A stretch of DNA of 64,000 nucleotides. Origin: Enterobacter kobei. GTDB taxonomy: Bacteria > Pseudomonadota > Gammaproteobacteria > Enterobacterales > Enterobacteriaceae. The stretch is from assembly GCF_018323985.1 (NCBI RefSeq), contig NZ_AP024590.1:62001-126000 (forward strand), given 5' to 3'. The position numbers and the translations under genes are program-made. Every line of letters begins with the position of its first letter. Positions within the stretch are counted from its first letter, which is position 1. Positions 1 to 9,376 of the stretch are shown here, piece after piece. The notes below the pieces were generated by a model. The model was not told where the DNA came from and made no database searches. It was given only the letters and a program-made list of their open reading frames with translations.

Positions 1-1653
1 CGTCTGTGTGATCTGCTGTTTTTCGGTATTCAGCACTTTCAGCTCTGCATTCACCGTGGGCTTTAACGGCGTACTGGCTTTTACGTTGCCGCTGGCGGTC
101 AGCTGAATATTGCCATCGCCGGAAATCGGCAGCGCAGGCCAGCCCCACTGCTGCAATACGTTCACCGGCACGCCGCGCCCGTTGAGGCTCACTTTCACCT
201 GGCGATCCGCTAGTTGCGACACCACGGCGGTGGCTTCCAGTAATCCCTGGCCGGTAAAAGCGCTCAGCTCGCTGATGTTTACCGCAGTGTTATTCGCGTT
301 CAGTGCCAGCGACGGACGACGCACATCGACGCGGTTAAATGTCGCCGCCGCGCCATTCAGTTTGGCGTTGCCGCCCCAGACGCCCCATTTGCCGTCGCGC
401 GCCAGTTGCAGATTATTTCCATAGCCATCCAGCGCGGTGATCTGCCACGGGAAGGCGGGATCGATGTCGATCACCAGGTTGCGGCTGGCGCTGAATTTTT
501 TCAGCACCACGGCATTCAGCCAGCCGGGGAGAGGATCCATCCACAACTGTTTCCAGTTGGCGGGCAGGGTATATTCCAGACCGGCAATGGCGGCGTCATC
601 CAGCACCAGCGCTTTGCCGTCGCGCAACCAGTTGCCGGCGGTGCGTACCATGCCGCCTTCCCAGCGCGAGGTGAACTGACGCAGCGCCACGCCCTGCGGC
701 GAAAACTCCGCGTTGAGAATAGGATCAAACAGGTGCAGCGAGCCGTAGATAAATTCACTGGCGTTCATCGACAGCCTGCCGTCGTCGCTCTGCCAGTCGC
801 CATTGCTGAGCGTCAGGTTACGCACGCTCAGATCCAGATCGGTCACTGCCCAGTCCGGCCCCTGCAGACGTGCGTCGGTGACTTCCAGCCTGCCGATTTG
901 TAACGACGGCAGCGTGGTAAGCGGCGTGAAGAAATCACTCAGGGATTTATCGCTTTGCAGACGGATGTCATTGAGGCGCAGGCTGTCGACAATCCAGCCG
1001 CCGTTGGCCGTGCGGCGGGCGGTGCCGGTGAGTGAGCCGCGGGACATGTCCGCGCCAATGGTGCTCAGCGTCACCTCATTGTTATCGATACTGCCCTGAA
1101 TGAGGACATTGCTGATGGGGACGCCATTGAGCCTCATTGAGCCTGCGCTCACCTGGATCTGCGTCTGGCTGCCCAGCACATTGCCCGCTTTCGGCTGCCA
1201 GGGGCTGATGCCGCCGGTGACGCGCTGGGCGCTGAGATCCCAGCCGGTCGCCGGGCTGTTGAACGCCATATTGTTCAGTTGCAGGCGGTCCGCCTGGAAA
1301 GGCAGCGGGGCGGTGGTGGGGGATAAATTCAGCGTCCCGTCAGCCAGTAAAATCGTGTCGGCATGCAGCGGATCGGTGAGCTGACGGCTGCTGAAGCCAA
1401 TATCTACCGCTTTCGCATCCAGGGTGGCGGGCTGACCTTTACGGCCAAAAGTAACGTTTTTTAACAGCACATGGGAAGGCGAAGAAAAACGGTGATCCAC
1501 CGCCTCGACGGTGAGCTGGTAGTCGCTGTTATCGGTGACCCAGTGGCCGACCTGTGCCGCCCCCCAGCGCGTCTGGATCAAAAAATAGCCCGCCAGAATC
1601 AACACCAGCAGCGCGATCAGCAAAAAAATCAGCAGTTTTCCAATGCGTTTCAT
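1..1653 (-). CDS. yicH: AsmA-family inner-membrane protein YicH (3' end outside window)
   Basis: The reading frame is open from an ATG at 1653 to the window edge (551 codons). E. coli YicH is about 569 residues, so only the last few residues are missing. Residues 1-25 are a short basic start (MKRIGK) followed by a hydrophobic anchor rich in Leu/Ile. The rest is a long, beta-rich, periplasmic-looking chain typical of AsmA-like proteins. Members of this family (TamB, YhdP, YdbH, YicH and others) bridge the periplasm and are linked to phospholipid transport to the outer membrane; the role of YicH itself is poorly known. It lies downstream of xanP on the same strand, as in E. coli. Identification rests on recalled similarity and synteny. 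Confidence 0.88.
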   Translation of the reverse strand, partial: MKRIGKLLIFLLIALLVLILAGYFLIQTRWGAAQVGHWVTDNSDYQLTVEAVDHRFSSPSHVLLKNVTFGRKGQPATLDAKAVDIGFSSRQLTDPLHADTILLADGTLNLSPTTAPLPFQADRLQLNNMAFNSPATGWDLSAQRVTGGISPWQPKAGNVLGSQTQIQVSAGSMRLNGVPISNVLIQGSIDNNEVTLSTIGADMSRGSLTGTARRTANGGWIVDSLRLNDIRLQSDKSLSDFFTPLTTLPSLQIGRLEVTDARLQGPDWAVTDLDLSVRNLTLSNGDWQSDDGRLSMNASEFIYGSLHLFDPILNAEFSPQGVALRQFTSRWEGGMVRTAGNWLRDGKALVLDDAAIAGLEYTLPANWKQLWMDPLPGWLNAVVLKKFSASRNLVIDIDPAFPWQITALDGYGNNLQLARDGKWGVWGGNAKLNGAAATFNRVDVRRPSLALNANNTAVNISELSAFTGQGLLEATAVVSQLADRQVKVSLNGRGVPVNVLQQWGWPALPISGDGNIQLTASGNVKASTPLKPTVNAELKVLNTEKQQITQT

Positions 1654-1773
1654 CGTCTTCCCTTCCTCAATGCAGACAGGGAATTTATGCACGATTTGTG
1701 CGCAATGCTCAAGGAGGGAATGGTTAATGCGTGTAAAGGCGACAGCAGGCGAGGCCCGCTGCCGCCATGAAAA

Positions 1774-3165
1774 TCAGTTTTTCTCAGGCGGGAAAACGAG
1801 GTTCAGCACGATAGCGGTAATGCCGCCTGCGGCGATACCAGAGGAGAGCAGGTTCTTCAGCCAGTCTGGCGCAAATTGCAGGATCAGTGGCTGCTGGGAG
1901 ACGCCCAGGCCGACAGCCAGCGACAGGGCGATAATCATGATCGCGCGGCGGTTCAGCGGTTCGCGGGACACGATACGCACCCCGGATGCGGCAATGGTAC
2001 CGAACATCACCAGCGTTGCGCCGCCCAGTACTGGCTCAGGAATGTGCTGTACGAAGCCACTCACTGCCGGGAACAGGCCGAGCACGATCAGCATCAGCGC
2101 CACCACAAAACCGACATAACGGCTGGCCACGCCTGTCAGCTGGATCACGCCGTTGTTCTGTCCGAAACAGGAGTTCGGGAAGGTGTTGAACACCGCCGAT
2201 ACAAACGAGTTCAGGCCATTCGCCAGCACGCCGCCTTTCAGGCGCTTCATGTACAGTGGCCCGGAAACCGGCTGTTCTGAGACGTCAGAGGTGGCGGTAA
2301 TATCGCCGATGGTTTCCAGCGAGGTGATCATAAATACCAGCATCAGCGGCAGCAGCAGGCTCCAGTCGATGCCTAATCCGTAATAGAGCGGGGTGGGGAT
2401 CATGATCAGGTTGCTGCTGGTCGGTGCGGTATTCTCCGGCAGCATACCCAGCGCCCAGGCGAGGATATAACCCACCGCCATGGCAATCACCAGCGAGGCG
2501 ACGCGCAGATACGGATTGCGCTGGCGGTTAAGCAGGATGATCACCGCCAGAACCGCACCTGCCAGCAGCAGGTTTTTCGGTGCGCCGAAGGTGTGATCGG
2601 CCATGGCACCGTAGCCACCGCCGATAGACGTCAGGCCGACCTGGATCAGCGACAGACCAATAATCATCACCACTACGCCGGATACCAGCGGCGTAATAAT
2701 GCGGCGCGCCAGGTGCAGCACGCGGGAAAGGACCATCTCGGTACAGCTCGCCAGCATCAGGGTGCCAAAGAGCGCTGCCATCATGGTCGGCACATCCGCG
2801 CCGCCGGTTTTCAGCGCCGTCCCGCCCATGATCAGCGGTGCCACAAAGTTAAAGCTGGTGCCCTGAATGGATAACAGCCCGGAACCAACCGGTCCCCACG
2901 CTTTGATCTGAATAATAGACGCCACACCGGAGGCAAACAGCGACATGCTGATGATGTGCTGCGTGTCCTGCGCCGGTAAGCCGAGCGCCTGACAAATCAG
3001 CATCGCCGGGGTGATGACCGCAACAAACATTGCCAGTAGATGCTGACAGGCGGCAAAAAGCGTTTGTGCCAGCGGCGGGCGATCTTCCAGGCGGTAGATC
3101 AGCTCACTATTGTGCATCGGCGCAACCGGTTGCGCATTTTCAGACTCGACGGTGTTAACGGACAT
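1774..3165 (-). CDS. xanP: Xanthine permease XanP
   Basis: A 463-residue nucleobase-ascorbate (NCS2) transporter of the inner membrane that imports xanthine by proton symport. About 12-14 hydrophobic segments are visible. The family signature is near residues 320-335 (QNNGVIQLTGVASR), and a conserved SLETIGDITATSD stretch precedes it. The sequence is almost identical to E. coli XanP (YicE), whose start is MSV; an in-frame start five codons upstream exists but the family start at 3165 is preferred. A PurR-like palindrome lies about 55 bp upstream, so repression by PurR with hypoxanthine or guanine is likely. In E. coli gltS separates this gene from recG; here it does not. Confidence 0.96.
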   Translation of the reverse strand: MSVNTVESENAQPVAPMHNSELIYRLEDRPPLAQTLFAACQHLLAMFVAVITPAMLICQALGLPAQDTQHIISMSLFASGVASIIQIKAWGPVGSGLLSIQGTSFNFVAPLIMGGTALKTGGADVPTMMAALFGTLMLASCTEMVLSRVLHLARRIITPLVSGVVVMIIGLSLIQVGLTSIGGGYGAMADHTFGAPKNLLLAGAVLAVIILLNRQRNPYLRVASLVIAMAVGYILAWALGMLPENTAPTSSNLIMIPTPLYYGLGIDWSLLLPLMLVFMITSLETIGDITATSDVSEQPVSGPLYMKRLKGGVLANGLNSFVSAVFNTFPNSCFGQNNGVIQLTGVASRYVGFVVALMLIVLGLFPAVSGFVQHIPEPVLGGATLVMFGTIAASGVRIVSREPLNRRAIMIIALSLAVGLGVSQQPLILQFAPDWLKNLLSSGIAAGGITAIVLNLVFPPEKN

Positions 3166-3217
3166 CTCTGGCGATCCCATGATGGAAAAGCGGGGATTTT
3201 ATCGGACTGCCTGGTAA

Positions 3218-3233
3218 AAGCAAACGTTTGCCA
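3218..3233 (-). promoter_or_regulatory. Putative PurR operator upstream of xanP
   Basis: Positions 3220-3231 read GCAAACGTTTGC, a perfect 12-bp palindrome matching the core of the PurR consensus ACGCAAACGTTTGCGT. It sits 55 bp upstream of the xanP start in an otherwise AT-rich gap. PurR represses purine synthesis and several purine transport genes, so the placement fits. Binding is inferred from the motif only. Confidence 0.7.
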
Positions 3234-3319
3234 GCAAAAAATCTCATAATTAAAAGGGATAAAAAGCGGGCGAGATATAGCGTTGTGCGTATGTCAGAAG
3301 AAACGGCGACAAATTTGCG

Positions 3320-5401
3320 TCAGGCGTTGGAATAGCGTTCGGTTTCCGGCATCCAGCGTTCGATCAGCGCCAGCGCCTGTTCCGGGTAGCGTTCATGAAT
3401 ATGACGGGCGAGGCGCTGCACATCGGGGATCATCGCCTGGTCGCGAAGCAGATCGGCGACTTTGAATTCGGCATTGCCGGTCTGACGCGTGCCAAGCAGT
3501 TCGCCAGGGCCGCGAATTTCGAGATCTTTTTGCGCAATCACAAAGCCGTCGTTGCTGTCGCGCAGCACCTGCAGGCGTTTCTGAGCGGTTTTCGACAGCG
3601 GCGATTTGTACAGCAGTACGCAGTGGGATGCCACCGCGCCACGGCCTACGCGTCCCCGTAGCTGGTGGAGTTGCGCAAGGCCCAGGCGTTCCGGGTTTTC
3701 GATGATCATCAGGCTGGCGTTCGGCACGTCCACGCCGACCTCGATGACGGTGGTGGCGATCAGCAGATGCAGTTCGCCCAGCTTAAACGCCTGCATCACT
3801 GCCTGTTTCTCGGCAGGCTTCATGCGGCCATGAACCAGACCGACATTGAGTTCCGGCAGCGCCAGCTTCAGTTCTTCCCAGGTGGCTTCTGCGGCCTGGG
3901 CTTCCAGCAAATCGGATTCTTCGATCAGCGTACAGACCCAGTAAGCCTGGCGGCCTTCGCTGATGCATGCCTGGCGCACGCGATCGATAATATCGCTGCG
4001 GCGCGTGTCGGGAATGGCGACTGTGGTGACCGGCGTACGGCCCGGCGGCATTTCGTCGATCACAGAGGTATCGAGATCGGCATAGGCCGTCATCGCCAGC
4101 GTACGCGGAATAGGGGTTGCGGTCATGATCAACTGATGGGGATGAAAGCCCTGTTGCTGGCCTTTTTCCCACAGCGCCAGCCGCTGATGAACGCCAAAGC
4201 GATGCTGTTCGTCGATGATCACCAGCGCCAGGCCATTAAACTGCACCTGCTCCTGGAAAATGGCGTGGGTGCCGACAATCATCTGCACCTGACCGCTGGC
4301 AATGGCATCCTGTTGCGCCACGCGCGCTTTGCCTTTCTGCTTACCCGCCAGCCAGCCGACTTCAATACCCAGCGGTTCAAACCAGGCGCGGAAGTTACTG
4401 GCGTGCTGTTCAGCGAGCAGTTCGGTGGGGGCCATCATCGCCACCTGTTTACCATTGGCGATGGCACGCAGTGCGGCAAGGGCTGCCACCAGTGTTTTAC
4501 CGGAGCCAACGTCGCCCTGCACCAGACGCATCATCGGGATGTCGAGCGCCATGTCGTGTTCGATTTCGGCCACCACCCGCGCCTGCGCGCCGGTCGGCTT
4601 AAACGGCAGCGCCGCGAGCAGCTGGTTTTTCAGCTGATCCTGCGCGGCAAGCGGCTGGGCGTGGAAACGCTGCGCGCCTGCACGTAAGGCCAGCATACTG
4701 AGATTATGCGCCAGCAGCTCTTCGAGGATCAGACGGCGCTGGGCGGGATGCTGACCGCTTTCCAGATCGGCAAGCTGTAAGGTCGGCGGCGGGCGATGCA
4801 GCGTGCGCAGCGCTTCCGGCAGGCTCATCATGCCCTGGGCTAACTCAGCGGGCAGCAGTTCCGTGATGGCGCAGGTATCCAGCAGCTCAAGCGCCTGATC
4901 TGTCAGCTTGCGCAGCGTCGCCTGTTTGATGCCTTCGGTTGTTGGATAAATGGGGGTCAGAGTGTCTGCCAGCGCCGGGCTACTGAGGTCACCCTGTATG
5001 CGGTATTCCGGGTGGATCATCTCCGCGCCATATTTACCGCGCTTCGCTTCACCGTAAGCCAGCACGCGTTTTCCTGTCGCCAGACTGTTTTTCATCGCCG
5101 CGCTGAAGTTAAAGAAGCGCAGGGTGAGAATGCCGCTGCCGTCGCTGATCTGGCAGGTCATCATGCGACGCCCGCCAAAGGTGACGTTACAATTCAGCAC
5201 TTCGCCTTCCACCGTGGCATAAATGCCCGGCAGCAGCTCGGCGATGGTGTAAAGCTGGGTGCGATCTTCGTAGCGTAAAGGCAGATGCAGGAGGAGATCC
5301 TGCACGTTGACGAGGCCGATTTTGGCGAGCTTGCTGCTCTGCGCTGCGCCCACGCCGGTCAGCGAGCTTAGCGGAATGGCGTCAAGCAGGCGGCCTTTCA
5401 T
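3320..5401 (-). CDS. recG: ATP-dependent DNA helicase RecG
   Basis: Superfamily 2 helicase that remodels stalled forks, Holliday junctions and R-loops. The 693 residues match the E. coli length exactly when the ATG at 5401 is used (MKGRLLDA). The N-terminal wedge/OB domain covers roughly residues 1-260. The Walker A GDVGSGKT and the box IIDEQHR with MTATPIPRT follow in the first motor domain. The RecG-specific C-terminal motor ends with the QLRGRVGRG motif VI and the ERW..ETERYSNA tail. It is the last gene of gmk-rpoZ-spoT-trmH-recG: the start lies 2 bp after the trmH stop, so translation is probably coupled. No clear terminator is seen after it. Confidence 0.97.
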   Translation of the reverse strand: MKGRLLDAIPLSSLTGVGAAQSSKLAKIGLVNVQDLLLHLPLRYEDRTQLYTIAELLPGIYATVEGEVLNCNVTFGGRRMMTCQISDGSGILTLRFFNFSAAMKNSLATGKRVLAYGEAKRGKYGAEMIHPEYRIQGDLSSPALADTLTPIYPTTEGIKQATLRKLTDQALELLDTCAITELLPAELAQGMMSLPEALRTLHRPPPTLQLADLESGQHPAQRRLILEELLAHNLSMLALRAGAQRFHAQPLAAQDQLKNQLLAALPFKPTGAQARVVAEIEHDMALDIPMMRLVQGDVGSGKTLVAALAALRAIANGKQVAMMAPTELLAEQHASNFRAWFEPLGIEVGWLAGKQKGKARVAQQDAIASGQVQMIVGTHAIFQEQVQFNGLALVIIDEQHRFGVHQRLALWEKGQQQGFHPHQLIMTATPIPRTLAMTAYADLDTSVIDEMPPGRTPVTTVAIPDTRRSDIIDRVRQACISEGRQAYWVCTLIEESDLLEAQAAEATWEELKLALPELNVGLVHGRMKPAEKQAVMQAFKLGELHLLIATTVIEVGVDVPNASLMIIENPERLGLAQLHQLRGRVGRGAVASHCVLLYKSPLSKTAQKRLQVLRDSNDGFVIAQKDLEIRGPGELLGTRQTGNAEFKVADLLRDQAMIPDVQRLARHIHERYPEQALALIERWMPETERYSNA

Positions 5402-5403
5402 GG

Positions 5404-6093
5404 TTATTTCGCTGACTGCATGGTGGCCCACCACGCATCATCGGCTTCAATTTCGCCCTGCGTGTTGACGTGGGGATAAGGCAGACCTTTGCGTTTTGCC
5501 ACGCGGGCCAGTACCGGATAGCCGCCTTCAAACAGCAAGCGCTGTTGCTCGTCTTCCGGCAGCATGCTGTTTTCCCGCTTATACAGACCGGCGTTTTGCC
5601 GCTGGCGCTGGGCTTCATACAGAATGAGGGCAGAGGCGACGGAGACGTTAAGCGACTGCACCATGCCCGTCATGGGAATGATGATGTCCTGATCTGCCAG
5701 ATCCAGCGCTTCCTGCGTGATGCCGGTTTTCTCCTGCCCCATCATAATACAGGTCGGGCGGGTGTAATCGATCTCGCGAAAATCGACGGCTTTATCAGAC
5801 AGATGTGCCGCCAGAACCTGCATGCCCTGGCCTTTAAGATGGGAAACGGCGTCGCTGATGGTGCTATGGGTTTTAACCTGCACCCAGCTGTTGCTGCCCG
5901 CCGCAGAAGAGGCCATGGTGCGGATACGGCTACCCGGCCAGACGGCGTGCACTTCATGCACGCCAACGGCGTCTGCGGTGCGGATAATAGCAGAGACGTT
6001 ATGGGGCTTATGAACCTGCTCCATGCAGACCGTCAGATCAGGCTGGCGCCTGGCGAGCATCTCGCAGATTCGCGCATAACGCTGTGCATTCAT
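5404..6093 (-). CDS. trmH: tRNA (guanosine(18)-2'-O)-methyltransferase TrmH
   Basis: SPOUT-class (trefoil-knot) enzyme that uses S-adenosylmethionine to methylate the 2'-OH of G18 in the D-loop of tRNAs. It has 229 residues, the same as E. coli TrmH (SpoU). The conserved family blocks are visible: N-terminal HNVSAIIRTADAVG (around residues 32-45), the central MGQEKTGIT and the C-terminal knot motif VQSLNVSVASALILYE. It sits between spoT (4 bp gap) and recG (2 bp gap) in the conserved operon. Confidence 0.97.
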   Translation of the reverse strand: MNAQRYARICEMLARRQPDLTVCMEQVHKPHNVSAIIRTADAVGVHEVHAVWPGSRIRTMASSAAGSNSWVQVKTHSTISDAVSHLKGQGMQVLAAHLSDKAVDFREIDYTRPTCIMMGQEKTGITQEALDLADQDIIIPMTGMVQSLNVSVASALILYEAQRQRQNAGLYKRENSMLPEDEQQRLLFEGGYPVLARVAKRKGLPYPHVNTQGEIEADDAWWATMQSAK

Positions 6094-6097
6094 TAGG

Positions 6098-8209
6098 CTA
6101 GTTTCGGTTACGGGTGACTTTAATCACGTCCGGCAATACGCGGATTTTACGCATGATGTTTGCCAGATGAACACGATCCTGCGCGGTCAGGCGGATAAAC
6201 GCGCTGTACACGCGGCCATCTTTTTCTTCGGTATTCAGGCTCTGAATATTGGAAGAGGCCGTGTTGATTGCCGCCGTCAGATTCGCGAGCGCACCCTGGT
6301 GGTTAAACATATCCACCTTGATTTCGGTGATGAACTCCTGCGCCGTGTCCTTATCCCACTCCACCGCCATAAACTTCTCCGGCTCTTTCTGATAGCCACG
6401 GATGTTACGGCAGGATTCATGGTGGATCACCAGCCCTTTACCAGGACTGACGTGGGCGATAATCGGGTCGCCCGGCAGAGGACGACAGCATTTCGCGAAG
6501 GTGATCAGTACTCCGTCTGCGCCTTTGATCGGCAGATGTCCATGACCCTGACTCGCCTGCACCGGTGCCGCTGTTTCACCCTGTTGCAGGTTTTTCGCGA
6601 CCACGACGCTCATGGCATTGCCAAGACCGATTTCCGCCAGCAAGTCGTCAAGGGACGCCAGCTTCATGCGCTCCAGCTCATGCTGGATATTTTCCGGCGG
6701 GATTTCCGCCAGCTTGCGGCTGCCGCCAAGCGCATGGTTAAGCAGACGTCGACCAAGGCTTACGGAGTCATCGCGCTTAAGGTTTTTCAGCATCTGACGA
6801 ATTTTGGCGCGAGCTTTGGAGCTGACGACAAAGTTGAGCCATGCGGCATTCGGGCGGGCGCCAGGTGCGGTGATGATTTCAACCGTCTGGCCGCTGGCAA
6901 GGGGCTGCGACAGCGGATACGGCTGTCTGTCCACGCGTGCGCCCACACAGGCGTGGCCGATATCGGTATGCACGGCATAGGCGAAATCGACCGGGGTGGC
7001 ACCGGCAGGCAGCTCAACAATGCGCCCTTCCGGTGTGAAAACATAAATCTCATCCGGGAAGAGATCAGATTTAACGCTCTCGATAAATTCAAAAGAACTA
7101 CCGGCGCTCTGCTGTAGTTCCAGCAGGCTCTGCATCCAGCGCTGCGCGCGGATTTGCGCCGTGGTGCTGCTTTCACCGTGCTCTTTATAAGCCCAGTGCG
7201 CGGCAACCCCCATTTCCGCCATCATGTCCATGTCTTCGGTGCGGATCTGCACCTCAACCGGGACACCGTGCGGGCCTATCATCGAGGTGTGCAAAGACTG
7301 ATAGCCGTTCGCTTTTGGAATGGCGATATAGTCTTTCATACGCCCCGGACGCGGCTTATAGAGGCTGTGCATCTGACCGAGCACGCGGTAGCAGGTATCC
7401 AGATCGTGGACGATAACGCGGAAGGCGTAAATATCCATGATCGAGTGGAAACGCTGCTCTTTCATGACCATTTTGCAGTAAATGGAGTAGAGATGCTTCT
7501 CGCGTCCGCTTACGCGACAGGGAATACCGGCTTCCTGCAAACGGCCTTCGATTTCAGAGAGGATTTTCTGGATCATCTCTTTACGGTTACCGCGTGCGGA
7601 TTTGACTACCTCTTTGATCACCCGATAACGGTTTGGGTGCAACGCTTCAAAGCCCAGCTCTTCAAGCTCGGTTTTGATGTGATGGATACCTAAACGGTGT
7701 GCCAGCGGGCTGTAAATTTCGAGGGTTTCACGGGCGATGCGGCGACGCTTGTCCGGGCGAAGTGAGCCCAGCGTGCGCATGTTGTGGGTGCGGTCAGCCA
7801 GTTTGATGAGAATGACGCGGATATCCTGCACCATCGCCATAATCATCTTGCGGAAGTTTTCGGCTTGCGCCTCTTTCTTGTCGCGGAACTTAAGCTTATC
7901 AAGCTTGGACACCCCTTCCACCAGCTCGGCAACGCTTTTGCCAAACAGCTGTTCCATGTCCTGGTAGGTGGCGGGGGTATCTTCAATCACATCATGCAAC
8001 AGCGCGGCCATCAGTGTTTCATAGTCGAGTTTCATCTCGGCCAGAATACAGGCTACCGCAACCGGGTGCGTGATGTAGGGTTCACCGCTTGAACGTGTCT
8101 GGCCCTCGTGAGCGTCACGTGCAACGAGATACGCCTGCTGGAGACGCTTTATCTGCTCTTCCGGCAGATAGGTTTGAATCAGCTGATTCAGGCTTTCAAA
8201 CAGATACAA
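6098..8209 (-). CDS. spoT: Bifunctional (p)ppGpp synthetase/hydrolase SpoT
   Basis: RelA/SpoT homologue that both makes and degrades (p)ppGpp in response to carbon, fatty-acid and iron limitation. It has 703 residues (E. coli 702). Order of domains: HD hydrolase with HDVIEDT near residue 72 and the downstream DRTHNMRTL block; synthetase with the RVSGREKHLYSIYCKM region; TGS around 386-450 (VFTPEGRIVELP); a conserved-Cys/helical region; and a C-terminal ACT domain (DMFNHQGALANLTAAI). The hydrolase residues look intact, as expected for SpoT rather than RelA. It starts 18 bp after rpoZ. Confidence 0.97.
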   Translation of the reverse strand: MYLFESLNQLIQTYLPEEQIKRLQQAYLVARDAHEGQTRSSGEPYITHPVAVACILAEMKLDYETLMAALLHDVIEDTPATYQDMEQLFGKSVAELVEGVSKLDKLKFRDKKEAQAENFRKMIMAMVQDIRVILIKLADRTHNMRTLGSLRPDKRRRIARETLEIYSPLAHRLGIHHIKTELEELGFEALHPNRYRVIKEVVKSARGNRKEMIQKILSEIEGRLQEAGIPCRVSGREKHLYSIYCKMVMKEQRFHSIMDIYAFRVIVHDLDTCYRVLGQMHSLYKPRPGRMKDYIAIPKANGYQSLHTSMIGPHGVPVEVQIRTEDMDMMAEMGVAAHWAYKEHGESSTTAQIRAQRWMQSLLELQQSAGSSFEFIESVKSDLFPDEIYVFTPEGRIVELPAGATPVDFAYAVHTDIGHACVGARVDRQPYPLSQPLASGQTVEIITAPGARPNAAWLNFVVSSKARAKIRQMLKNLKRDDSVSLGRRLLNHALGGSRKLAEIPPENIQHELERMKLASLDDLLAEIGLGNAMSVVVAKNLQQGETAAPVQASQGHGHLPIKGADGVLITFAKCCRPLPGDPIIAHVSPGKGLVIHHESCRNIRGYQKEPEKFMAVEWDKDTAQEFITEIKVDMFNHQGALANLTAAINTASSNIQSLNTEEKDGRVYSAFIRLTAQDRVHLANIMRKIRVLPDVIKVTRNRN

Positions 8210-8227
8210 GGGTGACCTGCAGTGTTA

Positions 8228-8503
8228 TTAACGACGACCTTCAGCAATCGCGGTAACGGCCTGAATTTCAGCGGCTTCCTGCTCTTGCTGCTCCTGGCGC
8301 TCACGTACGTCGAGGATCTGGTTGTTGATCAGACCTTCTTCGATTTCGCGCAACGCGATCACGGTAGTTTTATCGTTCTCTTCCGCAACCAGCGGATCTT
8401 TACCACCAACCTGCATCTGACGAGCGCGACGCGCGGCGACCAGTACCAGGTCAAAACGGTTACCAATTTTCTCTACAGCGTCCTGAACAGTTACGCGTGC
8501 CAT
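8228..8503 (-). CDS. rpoZ: RNA polymerase omega subunit RpoZ
   Basis: Small subunit (91 residues, the E. coli length) that helps fold and hold beta-prime and forms part of ppGpp binding site 1 on RNA polymerase. The protein begins MARVTVQDAVEKIGNRFDL and keeps the conserved ARRARQMQ helix. It lies 54 bp downstream of gmk and 18 bp upstream of spoT, so a polymerase subunit that binds ppGpp is co-transcribed with the enzyme that controls ppGpp. Confidence 0.98.
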   Translation of the reverse strand: MARVTVQDAVEKIGNRFDLVLVAARRARQMQVGGKDPLVAEENDKTTVIALREIEEGLINNQILDVRERQEQQEQEAAEIQAVTAIAEGRR

Positions 8504-8557
8504 ACTTAAAGTGCTCCACAGGTGAAGAAATGACTGGGCATGATACTGAAAGTACGT

Positions 8558-9181
8558 TCAGTCTGCCAATAGTTTGCTGATTAAAGCGTCATGTCGCTGT
8601 TTTTGGCGACCCATACGCAGACGTTCAGCACGAATAATGGTCTTCATATCGCTGATGGCGGTATCAAAATCATCATTCACAATCAGATAATCATATTCGG
8701 CGTAGTGGCTCATTTCTGCAACCGCTTGCGCCATGCGTTTGGCGATCACCTCTTCGCTGTCCTGGCCGCGACCACGCAAGCGGCGATCGAGTTCGTCTTT
8801 CGACGGCGGCAGAATAAAGATGCTGCGCGCCTGTGGCATTTTCTGGCGAATTTGCTTCGCGCCTTGCCAGTCGATATCGAGGAAAACGTCCACGCCTGTT
8901 GCCAGAACTTGTTCAATAGCGTCGCGTGAGGTGCCGTAATAATTCCCAAACACTTCCGCATGCTCAAGAAACGCATCCTTGCCAATCATGCGCTTAAATT
9001 CATCATGATCCACAAAGAAATAGTGTTCACCGTGCACCTCACCCGGACGCGGCGCGCGCGTGGTGTGTGAAACAGAAACCTGGGTGTCGTACAACGGTTG
9101 GGTCTTTAACAAAGCCTGAATGAGGCTTGATTTACCAGCACCACTGGGCGCGGAAACAATATAGAGCGTGCCTTGAGCCAT
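8558..9181 (-). CDS. gmk: Guanylate kinase Gmk
   Basis: Phosphorylates GMP to GDP with ATP; essential for guanine nucleotide supply. It has 207 residues, as in E. coli. The P-loop SAPSGAGKSSLIQ is at residues 10-22 and the GMP-binding region TTRAPRPGEVHGEHYFF follows near 40. First gene of the gmk-rpoZ-spoT-trmH-recG operon; a likely promoter with a TATAAT -10 lies about 50 bp upstream. Confidence 0.97.
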   Translation of the reverse strand: MAQGTLYIVSAPSGAGKSSLIQALLKTQPLYDTQVSVSHTTRAPRPGEVHGEHYFFVDHDEFKRMIGKDAFLEHAEVFGNYYGTSRDAIEQVLATGVDVFLDIDWQGAKQIRQKMPQARSIFILPPSKDELDRRLRGRGQDSEEVIAKRMAQAVAEMSHYAEYDYLIVNDDFDTAISDMKTIIRAERLRMGRQKQRHDALISKLLAD

Positions 9182-9230
9182 GAGTATCTTTTGTATGTGA
9201 TGAACGAACGGGAATGTCTACATACGTGCC

Positions 9231-9258
9231 TATTATACACGTCACCGCAACGTGACGT
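9231..9258 (-). promoter_or_regulatory. gmk promoter -10 with an adjoining inverted repeat
   Basis: On the minus strand a perfect TATAAT lies at 9232-9237, some 50 bp before the gmk start. Immediately upstream is an inverted repeat, ACGTCAC at 9239-9245 and GTGACGT at 9252-9258 (6-bp spacer), which would cover the -35 region. No good -35 hexamer is visible. The palindrome resembles an operator, but I cannot name a regulator. Confidence 0.45.
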
Positions 9259-9352
9259 AGCCTTTGTCACACTTTTGCGCGAGATTCTTACGTTTTGCGA
9301 GGCGTTTCCCTGATTTATCTGTCGTTTGCAGCAACCATGCACAATTCCCTGA

Positions 9353-9376
9353 AGCCGCCTCGTAAGGCGGCTTTTT
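9353..9376 (+). terminator. Intrinsic terminator on the + strand between gmk and ligB
   Basis: The stem AGCCGCCT (9353-9360) pairs with AGGCGGCT (9365-9372) and is followed by TTTTT. It is oriented on the + strand, yet the only gene upstream (gmk) runs the other way. It therefore ends either a short untranslated transcript starting in the 9240-9350 gap or acts as a ligB attenuator. Confidence 0.6.

Noticed and set aside
3665..4687. 340-codon + strand frame
   Set aside because: Antisense shadow of recG; low-complexity His/Gln-rich composition.
6167..7117. 316-codon + strand frame
   Set aside because: Antisense shadow of spoT.
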